DNA of 64,000 bases, taken from the NCBI RefSeq assembly GCF_042676185.1, contig NZ_JBHTJT010000006.1, positions 186,001 to 250,000 on the forward strand. Reading direction: 5' to 3'. The notes beneath the pieces were generated by a model. The model was not told the origin of the DNA. It made no database searches and was given only the letters and a program-made list of their open reading frames with translations. The position numbers and the translations under genes are program-made. Within the stretch, counting starts at the first letter, position 1. Each line of letters begins with the position of its first letter. Origin of the DNA: Tropicimonas aquimaris (lineage in GTDB: Bacteria; Pseudomonadota; Alphaproteobacteria; Rhodobacterales; Rhodobacteraceae). Positions 7,066-16,253 of the stretch are shown one piece after another.

Positions 7066-9471
7066 TCAGAAGCGCGTGGAGACTGTGAACTCGAAGTTCT
7101 GCTCCTCGTCGTAGTCTTCCTTGATCAGGGGACGCGAGAAGTTGAACCGGAGCGGACCGATCGCCGTATCCCAGAACAGGGACACGCCTGCTGCCGAACG
7201 AAGCGCGAAATCGTCGTCGACCTCATCGTCGCCGTCGGGTCCGCCGGCGGTGTCGTCGAGGCCCCAGACCGAACCGACATCCCAGAACACGCCGCCGTTA
7301 AGGCCGTATTCCTCGGGCAGGCCCAGCGGGAAATCCGCCTCGAAGCGCGCAACCGCATAGTAGTTGCCGCCCAGCACGTCCTCATTCTCCACGTTCAGGT
7401 CGCGCGGACCCACGCCGTTGGCCTCGAAGCCCCGGATCTTGTTCGAGAGCGAGTAGCGCTCGGTGATCCGGCTGTTGCCACCCGAGAACACCACGCCACC
7501 GGCCTCGAGTTCGGCCCGGAGCGTCACCTCCTCGTTCCAGATCGCCTTGCGCGCGCGCAGGGTCGCTTCGGTCCGGACGTAACTGGCCTCGTCCTCGCGG
7601 TAGCCGAAGTCCTGGCTGAAGAACAGCCCGACGCCAGCCGTCGGGTCGAGCCCGTCGTCGAGCGTGCTGTAGGAGATCGTGTAGCCGGCCGAGAGCGAAC
7701 TCAGACCGCCCATCTCCTCTTCGCGCTGAAGCACGTAGGAGGAGCCGCTTTCGTATTCGTCCTCGTCGGTGTCCGGGTCGTCCGCGGTGCCGGTATCGAC
7801 ATTGTCGATGCGGCTGTAATCGTAGGCGAAGCGCACCCCGAAACGCGCGAGCTCGTTGAGCGGGAAGGTGAAGCTCGGCCGGAATAGTCCGGTGGCGGTA
7901 TCGTAATCCGAGTTATCCTGCTCCGTCTCGCGATAGTATGAGGAGATTCCGAAGGCGACGTCACGTCCGAGGAAGGCCGGCTCGACGAAATTGAAGCCGA
8001 AGACCTGGCTGGAATCCGTGAAGCCCAGGCTTGCGCTCAGCGACTGGCCCCGTCCGAGGAAATTGCTCTCCGAGAAGCTGAAGTTCACGCCGACACCGGA
8101 GTCGGTCGAGTAGCCCAGACCGAAGCCGAGCGAACCGGTCGGTTGCTCCTCGACGTTGACGTCGATGATCACCTGGTCCGGACGGGTGCCTTCGCGCGGC
8201 ACCACCTCGGAATCCGCGAAGAAGCCAAGCGCACGGATCCGCTCCGCCCCTTCCCGCACTTCGCGCGGGTTGAAGGGGTCGCCTTCGACAGTGTCGAACT
8301 GGCGACGGATCACCTTGTCGAGCGTCGCGGTGTTGCCCTCGATGTCGATACGTTCCACGAAGACCCGCGGCCCGCGGCTGATCACGTATTCCACGTCGAT
8401 GGTAAGGTTGCGGTCGTTGCGGTTCAGCCGCGGCTCGATGCGGATGAAGTTCAGGCTCTGGTCCACCGCCAGACGCTCCAGGCGGGCAATGTCGGTATCG
8501 ATCGGAACCGGCGAGTACACGCCGCCGGACCGCAGACGGGTCGCCTTCAGATAGGCATCCATGTCGATGCCGGGCACTTCGGAGCTGACGCTGACGTTGC
8601 CGATCCGGTACCGCTGGCCCTCGCGAACATTGAACGTCAGCAGGTAGCCCTTGCGGTTGCGGTCGAGCTCGGAGGTCACGCTGAGCACTTGGAAATCGAT
8701 AAAGCCGCGCGAACGGTAGAAGTCGGTCAGCAGTTGCTTGTCGAACTCGATCCGGTCCGCGACGAAGGTGTCGCGGTTGATTACCTGGCGGATCAGGCCG
8801 GCCTGCTTGGTGGCCAGCACGCGGCGCAGGCGGCTGTCGGAATAGGTGCCGTTACCGACGAAGGAAAGACGCTCGATCTCGCTGACCCGTCCTTCCTGGA
8901 TCTCGAAGACGAGGTCGACGCGGTTGTCGGAGCGGCGGATGATCTTGGGGGAAACGGCGGCGGCCAGACGGCCGCTTTCGCGGTAGGCATCGGCAATGGC
9001 AGCAGCATCGGCCTCGGCGGTCGAGGGGGAGTAGACCCGGCGCGATTGAGACTGGACGATCTGCGTCAGAACCTCGTCATTCAGACGCTTGTTGCCCTCG
9101 AAGGCCACCACGTTGATGGTCGGGAACTCTGTGACCTTGATCACCAGGGTGTTGCCAGAGGGCACCAGCTCGACCTTTTCGAACAGGCCGGAGGCTGCGA
9201 TATTCTGGTAGGCGTCGTTCAGCTCGGCCGCGCTGACCGCATCGCCGGGTCCGATTCCGGCGTAGGTCACGATCGTGGCCGGGTCCACCCGCTGGTTGCC
9301 CTGAATGTCCACATTGCTGAAACGATAGCTCTGTGCCGATGTGGCAACCGGGAAAATCCCCGTCATTACAGGAAACAAACTGACGATGGCGAGTGTCCTG
9401 GCCGGCGTCAGGCCGCTTTTCCGGTTCCGCCGGGCGTGCCTGCTCGCGCCGCCCGTATCTTTCTTGTGCAT
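7066..9471 (-). CDS. bamA: Outer membrane protein assembly factor BamA
   Basis: Omp85-family insertase, the core of the BAM complex in the outer membrane. The 801 residues show a signal peptide (ending near ATSAQS, residue 47), about five POTRA domains from YRFSNVDIQGNQRVD to roughly residue 470, and a C-terminal 16-strand barrel ending in phenylalanine. The usual VRIGF/VRGF-type barrel motif appears as IRGF. The barrel has acidic loops (DPDTDEDEYE). The ATG at 9471 has GGGGGA upstream. A strong terminator lies just beyond its start, so transcription probably begins within 9472-9548. Confidence 0.97.
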   Translation of the reverse strand: MHKKDTGGASRHARRNRKSGLTPARTLAIVSLFPVMTGIFPVATSAQSYRFSNVDIQGNQRVDPATIVTYAGIGPGDAVSAAELNDAYQNIAASGLFEKVELVPSGNTLVIKVTEFPTINVVAFEGNKRLNDEVLTQIVQSQSRRVYSPSTAEADAAAIADAYRESGRLAAAVSPKIIRRSDNRVDLVFEIQEGRVSEIERLSFVGNGTYSDSRLRRVLATKQAGLIRQVINRDTFVADRIEFDKQLLTDFYRSRGFIDFQVLSVTSELDRNRKGYLLTFNVREGQRYRIGNVSVSSEVPGIDMDAYLKATRLRSGGVYSPVPIDTDIARLERLAVDQSLNFIRIEPRLNRNDRNLTIDVEYVISRGPRVFVERIDIEGNTATLDKVIRRQFDTVEGDPFNPREVREGAERIRALGFFADSEVVPREGTRPDQVIIDVNVEEQPTGSLGFGLGYSTDSGVGVNFSFSESNFLGRGQSLSASLGFTDSSQVFGFNFVEPAFLGRDVAFGISSYYRETEQDNSDYDTATGLFRPSFTFPLNELARFGVRFAYDYSRIDNVDTGTADDPDTDEDEYESGSSYVLQREEEMGGLSSLSAGYTISYSTLDDGLDPTAGVGLFFSQDFGYREDEASYVRTEATLRARKAIWNEEVTLRAELEAGGVVFSGGNSRITERYSLSNKIRGFEANGVGPRDLNVENEDVLGGNYYAVARFEADFPLGLPEEYGLNGGVFWDVGSVWGLDDTAGGPDGDDEVDDDFALRSAAGVSLFWDTAIGPLRFNFSRPLIKEDYDEEQNFEFTVSTRF

Positions 9472-9548
9472 GCCGACGTCCCCCGACGCATGATGTAGAT
9501 TATTATGTCTTTGCTAGCGTCCCTTGCCCCGCTTGTCAAAACGACAAA

Positions 9549-9570
9549 GGGCGACGCGCGAGCGTCGCCC
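9549..9570 (-). terminator. Rho-independent terminator after the 43-residue gene
   Basis: GGGCGACGC and GCGTCGCCC form a perfect nine-base stem with a GCGA tetraloop. On the minus strand it is followed by TTTGTCGTTTT. It ends transcription from the rseP side and separates it from bamA. Confidence 0.8.
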
Positions 9571-9593
9571 TCTTGAGTCCATTTCGGCAACAC

Positions 9594-9725
9594 TCAGCCG
9601 ATGGCCGAGCCAAGCGCGGCAGCGCCGAACAGCGCGCCGATGATGGCGGCAGCAAAGAACAGGCGGTCCCAGTTCAACTGCACCAGAAGGCTCAGGCTCT
9701 GATATCCGGCGTTCATCGTTTGCAT
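9594..9725 (-). CDS. Small single-span membrane protein, 43 residues
   Basis: Unrecognised short gene between rseP and bamA. Translation gives MQTMNAGYQSLSLLVQLNW, then a hydrophobic Ala/Gly/Ile-rich span (about 22-42) ending GSAIG. The ATG at 9725 has AGGA seven bases upstream; an inner ATG at 9716 also exists. The stop is followed after 23 bases by a strong terminator hairpin, which argues that it is a real transcribed gene. It lies 97 bases after the rseP stop. A role at the inner membrane next to envelope assembly is only suggested by position. Confidence 0.65.
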   Translation of the reverse strand: MQTMNAGYQSLSLLVQLNWDRLFFAAAIIGALFGAAALGSAIG

Positions 9726-9822
9726 TGGTCGGTCCTGTCGGTTCGCCCTTGTTTCACTGACCCCAATTTAAGCCCGGATTGTGACCACATTGGGGCGCGA
9801 AATCTGACGTTTTCGCCGCTTT

Positions 9823-11160
9823 TCAGGGACAGAACAGGTCGTTCGTGAGGGCGAAGGCCATCAGCGCGAGCATCAAGGAAAGGCCCACGCCCATCAGCAG
9901 CCGCAGCGCCTTGTCGCTGGGAGGGCGACCGGCCAGCGCCTCGTAGGCGTGGAACACCAGGTGGCCACCGTCGAGCACCGGGATCGGGAACAGGTTGAGC
10001 ATCCCCACCGCAGTGCTGAGCACGGCGATGAACCAGATGAAGCTGTCCACACCCTGGCTTGCTGCCGCGCCGCTGGTCTCGGCAATGCCGATCGGGCCGC
10101 GCAGGTTGCAGGCCGAAATCGCTCCGGTCACCATGTGCCACAGCCCCGACAGCGAACTCTGGATGATGAAGCCGGTCTGGTCCACACCGTATTGCAGCGA
10201 CTCCATCACGCCCGGCGTCTCGGTGGCCGGAGTGAACATCAACCCGCCCGTCATCCCGATCAGCCAGCGCGTCTCGAACCCGCCATCGGCCGTCGGAAGG
10301 TCCACCCGCCGCGGCGCCAGGACGAACTCTAGCGTTTCGCCATCGCGCCAGACGTCGAGCGCCAGCGGCTTGCCGTCGGATTCGCCGACCGCTTCCTGGA
10401 GCTGCTTGAAGGCGATCAGCGGCGTGCCGTCGATCGCGGTGATCACATCGCCGGTCTCGATGCCCACGTCCATCGCGGCCGAACCGGCCTGGAGCCCTTC
10501 GACCATCGGGGGGAACGGATAGGGCCCCTCGACCGCCACCTGCTCCCCTGCCCGATCGATATCGTAGCGAACGCTTTCGGTGACCGGCATCTCGCGCACG
10601 ACGTCGAAGAAGCCTTGGTAATCAGGCGTTTCGGTGCCGCTGACGGCAAGGATCGTGTCGCCCGGCAACAGCCCCTGCGCCGCCTCCGGCATGGGTTTCA
10701 GCGTCCCGACCTGAACGGGCTCCCGCGGGGTGCCCTGCCACAACAGGATCGCGGCGAAGACCAGAATGGACAGGATAAAGTTGAAGACAGGCCCGGCCGC
10801 CACCGTCGCCGCCCGCGCCCAGAGCGGCGCGCCGTGCATGGTGTGGCGCTTGGTATCCTCGTCGAGCTGGTCGTAGGTGTCCGATGCCTTGTCGCTGGCC
10901 GCGCTGGCATCGCCCAGGAACTTGACGTAGCCGCCAAACGGCAGCGCCGCCACCTGCCATTGCGTGCCGCGCCTGTCCGTCCGCTTGAGCAGAACCGGAC
11001 CGAAACCGATAGAGAACACCTCGGCCCGGATGCCCGACCAGCGCCCAACGATGTAATGGCCGTACTCGTGCACGAAAACGATCACGCTGAGCGCCACGAC
11101 AAAGGCGGCAAAGGTCCAGAGGGCGCCCCCGAACTGGGGGATCAACGTGGCAATATCCAT
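9823..11160 (-). CDS. rseP: RIP metalloprotease RseP (site-2 protease)
   Basis: Inner-membrane zinc protease that cleaves transmembrane substrates such as anti-sigma factors and leftover signal peptides. The 445 residues show the HEYGH zinc motif at 31-35 in the first membrane span, two PDZ regions in the middle (about 120-310), and the C-terminal NLFPIPVLDGG segment that completes the active site, followed by a last span. The start is six bases after the dxr stop. No rseA homologue is in the window, so the substrate is unknown. Confidence 0.96.
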   Translation of the reverse strand: MDIATLIPQFGGALWTFAAFVVALSVIVFVHEYGHYIVGRWSGIRAEVFSIGFGPVLLKRTDRRGTQWQVAALPFGGYVKFLGDASAASDKASDTYDQLDEDTKRHTMHGAPLWARAATVAAGPVFNFILSILVFAAILLWQGTPREPVQVGTLKPMPEAAQGLLPGDTILAVSGTETPDYQGFFDVVREMPVTESVRYDIDRAGEQVAVEGPYPFPPMVEGLQAGSAAMDVGIETGDVITAIDGTPLIAFKQLQEAVGESDGKPLALDVWRDGETLEFVLAPRRVDLPTADGGFETRWLIGMTGGLMFTPATETPGVMESLQYGVDQTGFIIQSSLSGLWHMVTGAISACNLRGPIGIAETSGAAASQGVDSFIWFIAVLSTAVGMLNLFPIPVLDGGHLVFHAYEALAGRPPSDKALRLLMGVGLSLMLALMAFALTNDLFCP

Positions 11161-11166
11161 GGGACC

Positions 11167-12345
11167 TCAGGCTTCCGTTGCGATCAGTTCGGCGACTTCC
11201 GCCGCCCGCTTCCGAGCGAGATGATCCGTTTCCATGACATGATCAAGGCGCATCCGGTCACATTTCAGGGCGCCGTCGCGTTCCATCGTCTCCAGCACCT
11301 CCTCGACGACCGCCGCCATGTCGGTGAATCGGATCTGCCGCGCAAGGAAGGCATCGAGCGCCACTTCCTTGGCCGCGTTGAAGGCCGCGCCCGACACGCC
11401 GCCGCTCCGCATTACCTCGCGCGCCAGCCTCAGCGCCGGCCAGCGGCGCTCGCAGGGCTCGCGGAAATCGAGCCGGCCGATCTTTACCAGGTCGAGCCGT
11501 TCCACAGGCAGGTGACGCCGATCGGGGTAATGCAGCGCATAGCCGATGGCATGCCGCATGTCGGGCGGACCGACATGGGCCATCAGGGCGCCGTCGTTGA
11601 AGCCAACCAGTGCATGGATCAGCGATTGCGGGTGGACGACGACTTCGATCCGGCTCGGATCAAACCCGAAAAACTCTCGTGTCTCAATGAGTTCAAGAGA
11701 CTTGTTGAACATCGACGCCGAGTCGACCGTGATCCGCAGGCCCATGTCCCAATTGGGATGCTTGGCCGCCTGTTCCGGCGTCGCCTTGGGCAGGTCCTCC
11801 AGCGGCCAGTCCCGGAAGGCACCGCCAGAGGCCGTGATGATCACCCGTTCGACGGCGGAAATATCTTCTCCAACAAGCGCTTGCGCGACGGCGCTGTGCT
11901 CGCTGTCAACCGGCAGAACCTGTGCTCCGTGGGCCCGCGCCGTCTCCATCAGCAGCGCGCCGGCGCAGACCAGCGACTCCTTGTTGGCCAGCGCCAGGGT
12001 CGCGCCCTGCTCCAACGCCGCCAGACCGGGTGCCAGCCCGGCCGCCCCGACGATCGCGGACATGACCCAGTCCGCGGGTCGCTCCGCCGCTTCGGCAATC
12101 GCGTCCGGCCCGGCACCGACGTCAATGCCGGTGCCTGAAAGGCGCGCCGCAAGCTCCTGTTTGCACTCGGAATAGCAGGTGACTGCAATCTCGGCATTGA
12201 GCGCGATCGCCTGCTCCGCCAGCCGGGCCACATTGCGCCCGCCTGACAGCGCGACGACCTGGTATTCCTCCGGCGCGCGGGAAATCAGGTCGACCGTGTT
12301 CTCGCCGATCGAGCCGGTGGCGCCGAAGATCGACACCCGCCTCAT
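11167..12345 (-). CDS. dxr: 1-deoxy-D-xylulose 5-phosphate reductoisomerase
   Basis: Second, committed enzyme of the MEP isoprenoid pathway, making MEP from DXP with NADPH and a divalent metal. The 392 residues start MRRVSIFGATGSIGENT with the NADPH-binding GATGSIG at 8-14. The metal-site segments (DSEHSA, and EVVVHPQSLIHALV) are visible. The ATG at 12345 overlaps the cdsA stop by four bases. Placement between cdsA and rseP is the standard order. Confidence 0.97.
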   Translation of the reverse strand: MRRVSIFGATGSIGENTVDLISRAPEEYQVVALSGGRNVARLAEQAIALNAEIAVTCYSECKQELAARLSGTGIDVGAGPDAIAEAAERPADWVMSAIVGAAGLAPGLAALEQGATLALANKESLVCAGALLMETARAHGAQVLPVDSEHSAVAQALVGEDISAVERVIITASGGAFRDWPLEDLPKATPEQAAKHPNWDMGLRITVDSASMFNKSLELIETREFFGFDPSRIEVVVHPQSLIHALVGFNDGALMAHVGPPDMRHAIGYALHYPDRRHLPVERLDLVKIGRLDFREPCERRWPALRLAREVMRSGGVSGAAFNAAKEVALDAFLARQIRFTDMAAVVEEVLETMERDGALKCDRMRLDHVMETDHLARKRAAEVAELIATEA

Positions 12346-13157
12346 ATCCGCACCTCGGGCACATCGACGATCAGCGCCAGCAATAGCATGAAGAGCGACG
12401 CGCCGAGCAACCCGTCGAACCGGTCGAACAGGCCGCCGTGGCCCGGGATCAGGGCCGAGCTGTCCTTGACCCCCACCCGACGCTTCAACGCGCTCTCGGC
12501 GATATCGCCCATCTGCGAGGCCATCGACAGGATCATAGAGATCCAGATCAGGTCGCGCCCGGAATCGGTGAACGTCAGGAACAGCGCGCCGACGAGCGCC
12601 GCGCCGATCCAGCCGGCAATCGTTCCGGACCATGTCTTCTTGGGGCTGATCCGCGGCCAGAACTTCGGCCCGCCGAACTTTCTTCCCGCGAAATAGCCGG
12701 CGACATCGGTCACGACCACAACAATGACCATCCAGAACAGCCAGGTGCCGCCATAGGTCTCCCGCGCGATAATCAGCCCCCAGCCCGCCACGGTGATGCC
12801 CAGCGCGAAAAGGAAAAACGTGCGCCGCTCACGCTGCATCGCGAGCGTGCCGACAGCCGCCGGAACAAGAAGAAGCACAAGGTGCCAGTCCGGTTTCTCA
12901 GACAACAGGCCGGAGATGACCGAGGCGGAGAAGGCGGCAAGGAGCATCGCGCCCACGTCGAGGCCCGGGCGGACCATGCGGGCCAGTTCCCAGATCATTA
13001 CCGAGGTTACGAAGACCACGAGCATCTGGAACCAGACACCGCCAAGCCGGATTGCCACGACGCCTACCAGCACCATGGCCAGTCCCGTCCAGGTGCGGGC
13101 GTTCAGATCGTCCCAGCGGGTCGCCCCGCCGGGCGCGGATTTCTTCTCGTCAGCCAA
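12342..13157 (-). CDS. cdsA: Phosphatidate cytidylyltransferase
   Basis: Integral membrane enzyme making CDP-diacylglycerol for phospholipid synthesis. The 271 residues contain about eight hydrophobic spans and the C-terminal CDP-alcohol signature region ending GLFDRFDGLLGA. The chosen TTG start at 13157 has GGAG seven bases upstream and overlaps the uppS stop; the frame remains open upstream into uppS, but that part is not CdsA-like. It is coupled to dxr downstream. Confidence 0.94.
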   Translation of the reverse strand: MADEKKSAPGGATRWDDLNARTWTGLAMVLVGVVAIRLGGVWFQMLVVFVTSVMIWELARMVRPGLDVGAMLLAAFSASVISGLLSEKPDWHLVLLLVPAAVGTLAMQRERRTFFLFALGITVAGWGLIIARETYGGTWLFWMVIVVVVTDVAGYFAGRKFGGPKFWPRISPKKTWSGTIAGWIGAALVGALFLTFTDSGRDLIWISMILSMASQMGDIAESALKRRVGVKDSSALIPGHGGLFDRFDGLLGASLFMLLLALIVDVPEVRI

Positions 13158-13875
13158 TGACCGCTCCGAAGCGCCGTTCCCGCTTGCCGAAACGCGCGAG
13201 GATCTCGGCGAACTTGTCCGCGGTGAAGTCCGGCCAGAGCGTGTCCACGAACTCGTATTCCGCATAGGCCGATTGCCAGAGCAGGAAATTGGAGATCCGT
13301 GCCTCGCCGCTGGTGCGGATCACAAGGTCGGGGTCGGGCAGAGTGTGTGTGTCGAGGAAGCGACCGAGAGTCTCGGCGGTGACGGAATCCGGATCGATCC
13401 GCCCTTCGGCCACTTCGCGGGCCAGACGCCGGGTTGCGCGCGTCACCTCGTCCCGGCCGCCGTAGTTCAGTGCAATCGTCAGGTGGACGTGATCGTTGGC
13501 CTCGGTGAGCGCCTCCAGATCGTCCATCAGCCGCACCAGCTTGGGATCGAGCCGGTCACGGTCGCCGATGAAGCGCACGCGCACCCGCTTGTTCAGCAGC
13601 CGCTGCGCCTCCTTCAGAATATAGCGCCGGAACAGGGTCATCAGCCCCGAAACCTCGGCTTGGGTGCGCTTCCAGTTCTCTGTCGAGAAGGCGAATATGG
13701 TCAGGTAGCGAACCCCGAGCTCGGGACAGGCCTCCACGATCTCGCTGACCCTGCGAGCGCCTGCCTGGTGACCGAAGAGCCGGGGGCGTCCCCGCGCGGT
13801 TGCCCAGCGACCATTGCCATCCATGATGATGGCCACGTGGTCCGGGGCCTTTGCGCGAGGGTCGTTGGCGGGCAT
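13150..13875 (-). CDS. uppS: Undecaprenyl diphosphate synthase
   Basis: Cis-prenyltransferase that makes C55-PP, the lipid carrier for peptidoglycan and O-antigen. The 241 residues show IMDGNGRWA at 17-25 with the catalytic aspartate D19, AFSTENWKR, and the C-terminal RTSGEARISNFLLWQ and YAEYEF segments that mark the family. It ends overlapping the cdsA start. It lies 54 bases after the frr stop. Confidence 0.97.
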   Translation of the reverse strand: MPANDPRAKAPDHVAIIMDGNGRWATARGRPRLFGHQAGARRVSEIVEACPELGVRYLTIFAFSTENWKRTQAEVSGLMTLFRRYILKEAQRLLNKRVRVRFIGDRDRLDPKLVRLMDDLEALTEANDHVHLTIALNYGGRDEVTRATRRLAREVAEGRIDPDSVTAETLGRFLDTHTLPDPDLVIRTSGEARISNFLLWQSAYAEYEFVDTLWPDFTADKFAEILARFGKRERRFGAVIG

Positions 13876-13929
13876 GAATGGCCCCTTTCCTGGGCTGAAA
13901 TAGGCATAAGCGGATCCGAGCCCGGAGGC

Positions 13930-14496
13930 TCAGACCTGCATGATCTCTTCCTGTTTGTGAGCCAGAGCGTCGTCGACCTGCTTGATGTGCTTGTCGGTCA
14001 GCTCCTGGATCTCGTCGTGCCAGATCCGCTCGTCGTCCTCGGGCATGCCGTCGGACTTGGCCTTCTTCAGCTGGTGCATGCCGTCCTGGCGCACGTTGCG
14101 GATAGCGATCCGGGCATTCTCGGCATAGGTCGCGGCGACCTTGGTCAGCTCGCGGCGGCGCTCCTCGTTGAGCTCCGGTATCGGCAGCCGGATGATCGTG
14201 CCGTCGACCACCGGGTTGATCCCCAGCCCGCTCTCGCGGAGGGCCTTCTCCGCCTTGGACACCATCGTCTTGTCCCAGATGTTGAGCGTGATCATCCGCG
14301 GCTCGGGCACGTTGACCGTCCCGATCTGGTTCAGCGGCGTCATCGAGCCGTAGGCCTCGACCTGGATCGGGTCCAGCATCGACGCGGACGCGCGCCCCGT
14401 ACGCAACGACAGGAATTCAGTTTTCAACGCCCGCAGCGCACCGTCCATGCGGTGCTTGAGGTCGTCCATATCGGGATCTTCGTAGTCTGCTGACAT
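13930..14496 (-). CDS. frr: Ribosome recycling factor
   Basis: Two-domain tRNA-mimic that splits post-termination ribosomes with EF-G. The 188 residues include HRMDGALRALKTEF and LRTGRAS near the N-terminus, then PIPELNEERRRELTKVAATYAENARIAIRNVRQ, the family hallmark. The ATG at 14496 has AAGGGA about eight bases upstream; a TTG further out is less likely. It is normally the partner of pyrH, but here a plus-strand gene lies between them. Confidence 0.97.
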   Translation of the reverse strand: MSADYEDPDMDDLKHRMDGALRALKTEFLSLRTGRASASMLDPIQVEAYGSMTPLNQIGTVNVPEPRMITLNIWDKTMVSKAEKALRESGLGINPVVDGTIIRLPIPELNEERRRELTKVAATYAENARIAIRNVRQDGMHQLKKAKSDGMPEDDERIWHDEIQELTDKHIKQVDDALAHKQEEIMQV

Positions 14497-14814
14497 GTGC
14501 CTGTTCCCTTGCAAGCATCTCGTTCGTTCGGAAAACTTCTAACGCCGGGGAGTCTGAATGTATAGGTTGCATAATCGACCGCAACAGCCTGAATGCGGCG
14601 GTCCCGAGGCAAGTTGCTGTCCTTTGCCCGTGCCATTTGCACCGCCCGGCCCTGCACATCGACACCGCCGCCGCGGTTCGCCAAAGGCGCTGTGATCGGC
14701 GGAGAACCGCCCCGGAGCGATCCGCCCTGCAAGATTCGCGTCGTCAATTGCCAGCGTTCGGCTACTGATGGGGCGTCCGGTTCTGCCGGCTCGCTCGACG
14801 CCCGCTGGGCATAG
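14497..14814. other. Divergent intergenic region, frr / secreted protein
   Basis: This 318-base stretch between two divergently read genes shows no open frame with coding character, no RNA gene and no strong hairpin. It should hold the promoters of frr on the minus strand and of the secreted protein on the plus strand. The AT-richer patch 14530-14585 next to frr is the likelier promoter of the two. Confidence 0.4.
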
Positions 14815-15411
14815 ATGAAACCCGGAGGACATTTGCCCGTCAGAACACCTGCCCTGATGGCCTTCCTGGCCAGCACCTGCACCGCCGCCGCCACCTGGGG
14901 CGACCAGGCGGCCATCGCCGTATGCACCGATTACGTGATGCAGATCTGCGGCCCCGATACGCCGCCGGGCATGACCCTTCTCGGCGCCTTCGGACTTGGC
15001 GCGGCGACGCGGGTATCGCTGCGCGATGGCGCCGGCGAGATCTGGCAATGCAGCGGGCAGGCCAACGGGCTGGTCGACGATGTCGAGATGGCCGAGTTCC
15101 CGGAACCGCGCCCCGTGCGGCTTGCGGCCGGCGCTCCCTCGGCTGTCCTGCAAGACACGATCGCCGCGTCGGAGGCCACGCAATACGTCGTGCCGCTTGT
15201 CGCGGGTCAGCTACTGTTTGCCCGCGTGGTCGAGCTGTCCCCCGGCCTGATCCTCGAAGTCCGCGACCCGGACGGGCAGCCGCTGGCGCTCCGGACCGTG
15301 ACCGATCGCGTCTTTCTGGATCGTGCCGAGCGGTCGGGCGACTACGCCGTCCGCCTGATCAATCACGGCACGGCAAGCGCCTCGCCGCTCTCGATCATCG
15401 CCGTCTATTGA
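14815..15411 (+). CDS. Secreted protein with PPC-like C-terminal domain
   Basis: Unrecognised 198-residue protein. The N-terminus (PALMAFLASTCTAAATWGDQAA) looks like a signal peptide. The middle has two cysteines (VCTDYVMQICG) and a third in WQCSG. The last 85 residues (roughly from TQYVVPLVAGQ) resemble a bacterial pre-peptidase C-terminal beta-sandwich, with EVRDPDGQPL and DYAVRLIN as the typical strands. The start is uncertain: the ATG at 14815 lacks a good ribosome site, while GGAGGA at 14824-14829 lies just before a TTG at 14833. It is read against the flanking frr and pyrH. Confidence 0.65.
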   Translation: MKPGGHLPVRTPALMAFLASTCTAAATWGDQAAIAVCTDYVMQICGPDTPPGMTLLGAFGLGAATRVSLRDGAGEIWQCSGQANGLVDDVEMAEFPEPRPVRLAAGAPSAVLQDTIAASEATQYVVPLVAGQLLFARVVELSPGLILEVRDPDGQPLALRTVTDRVFLDRAERSGDYAVRLINHGTASASPLSIIAVY

Positions 15412-15436
15412 GACGGCATGCCAGCGTCGGAGCGGG

Positions 15437-16174
15437 TCAGCCGTGGACGCGGGTATAGGTACCCTCGCCCGCCAGGATGCCGCGGAACCCGCCCGGTTCG
15501 TCCAGCGAGAAGACGATGATCGGCAGGTTGTTGTCGCGGGCAAGCGCGATGGCCGAGGCGTCCATGACCTTCAGGTGCTTGGCCAGGCAATCGTCATAAG
15601 TCACGGTGTCGTAGCGGACCGCGTCCGGAAACTTCACCGGGTCCTTGTCGTAGACACCGTCGACCTTGGTGCCCTTGAAGATCGCCTCGCAGGCCATCTC
15701 GTTGGCGCGCAGCGTCGCTGCGGTGTCGGTGGTGAAATATGGGTTGCCGGTGCCGGCGGCGAAGATGCAGACCCGTTTCTTCTCGAGGTGCCGCACGGCG
15801 CGACGGCGGATGTAGGGCTCGCAGACCTCGTCCATCCGGATCGCCGAGATCACCCGGGTGTAGACCCCGAGCCCCTCGAGCGCCGATTGCATCGCCAGCG
15901 CGTTCATTACCGTGGCGAGCATGCCCATGTAGTCGGCGGTGGTCCGCTCCATCCCCTGCGCCGAGCCCGAAAGCCCGCGGAAGATGTTGCCGCCGCCGAT
16001 CACCATGCAGATCTCGACGCCGAGCTCCTGGACCGACTTAACCTCGCGGGCGATCCGCTCCACGGTGGGCGGGTGCAGGCCGAAGCCCTGGTCGCCCATC
16101 AGCGCCTCGCCGGATATCTTCAGAAGGACCCGCTTGTAGGCCGGTGCCGGTTGATCCTCGGTTGCGTCCAACAT
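15437..16174 (-). CDS. pyrH: UMP kinase
   Basis: Hexameric amino-acid-kinase-fold enzyme converting UMP to UDP, feedback-regulated by UTP and GTP. The 245 residues show KRVLLKISGEALMG at the N-terminus, MVIGGGNIFRG, and the C-terminal FKGTKVDGVYDKDP segment. The ATG at 16174 has AGGGGG upstream. It is divergent from miaA. Confidence 0.97.
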   Translation of the reverse strand: MLDATEDQPAPAYKRVLLKISGEALMGDQGFGLHPPTVERIAREVKSVQELGVEICMVIGGGNIFRGLSGSAQGMERTTADYMGMLATVMNALAMQSALEGLGVYTRVISAIRMDEVCEPYIRRRAVRHLEKKRVCIFAAGTGNPYFTTDTAATLRANEMACEAIFKGTKVDGVYDKDPVKFPDAVRYDTVTYDDCLAKHLKVMDASAIALARDNNLPIIVFSLDEPGGFRGILAGEGTYTRVHG

Positions 16175-16253
16175 ATCACGATCCCCCTGATCTGCTCCGG
16201 CGCCTTCCTGTCTGAAATCCGCGCCGGCATCAACAGCCAAGACGGATGTAACG

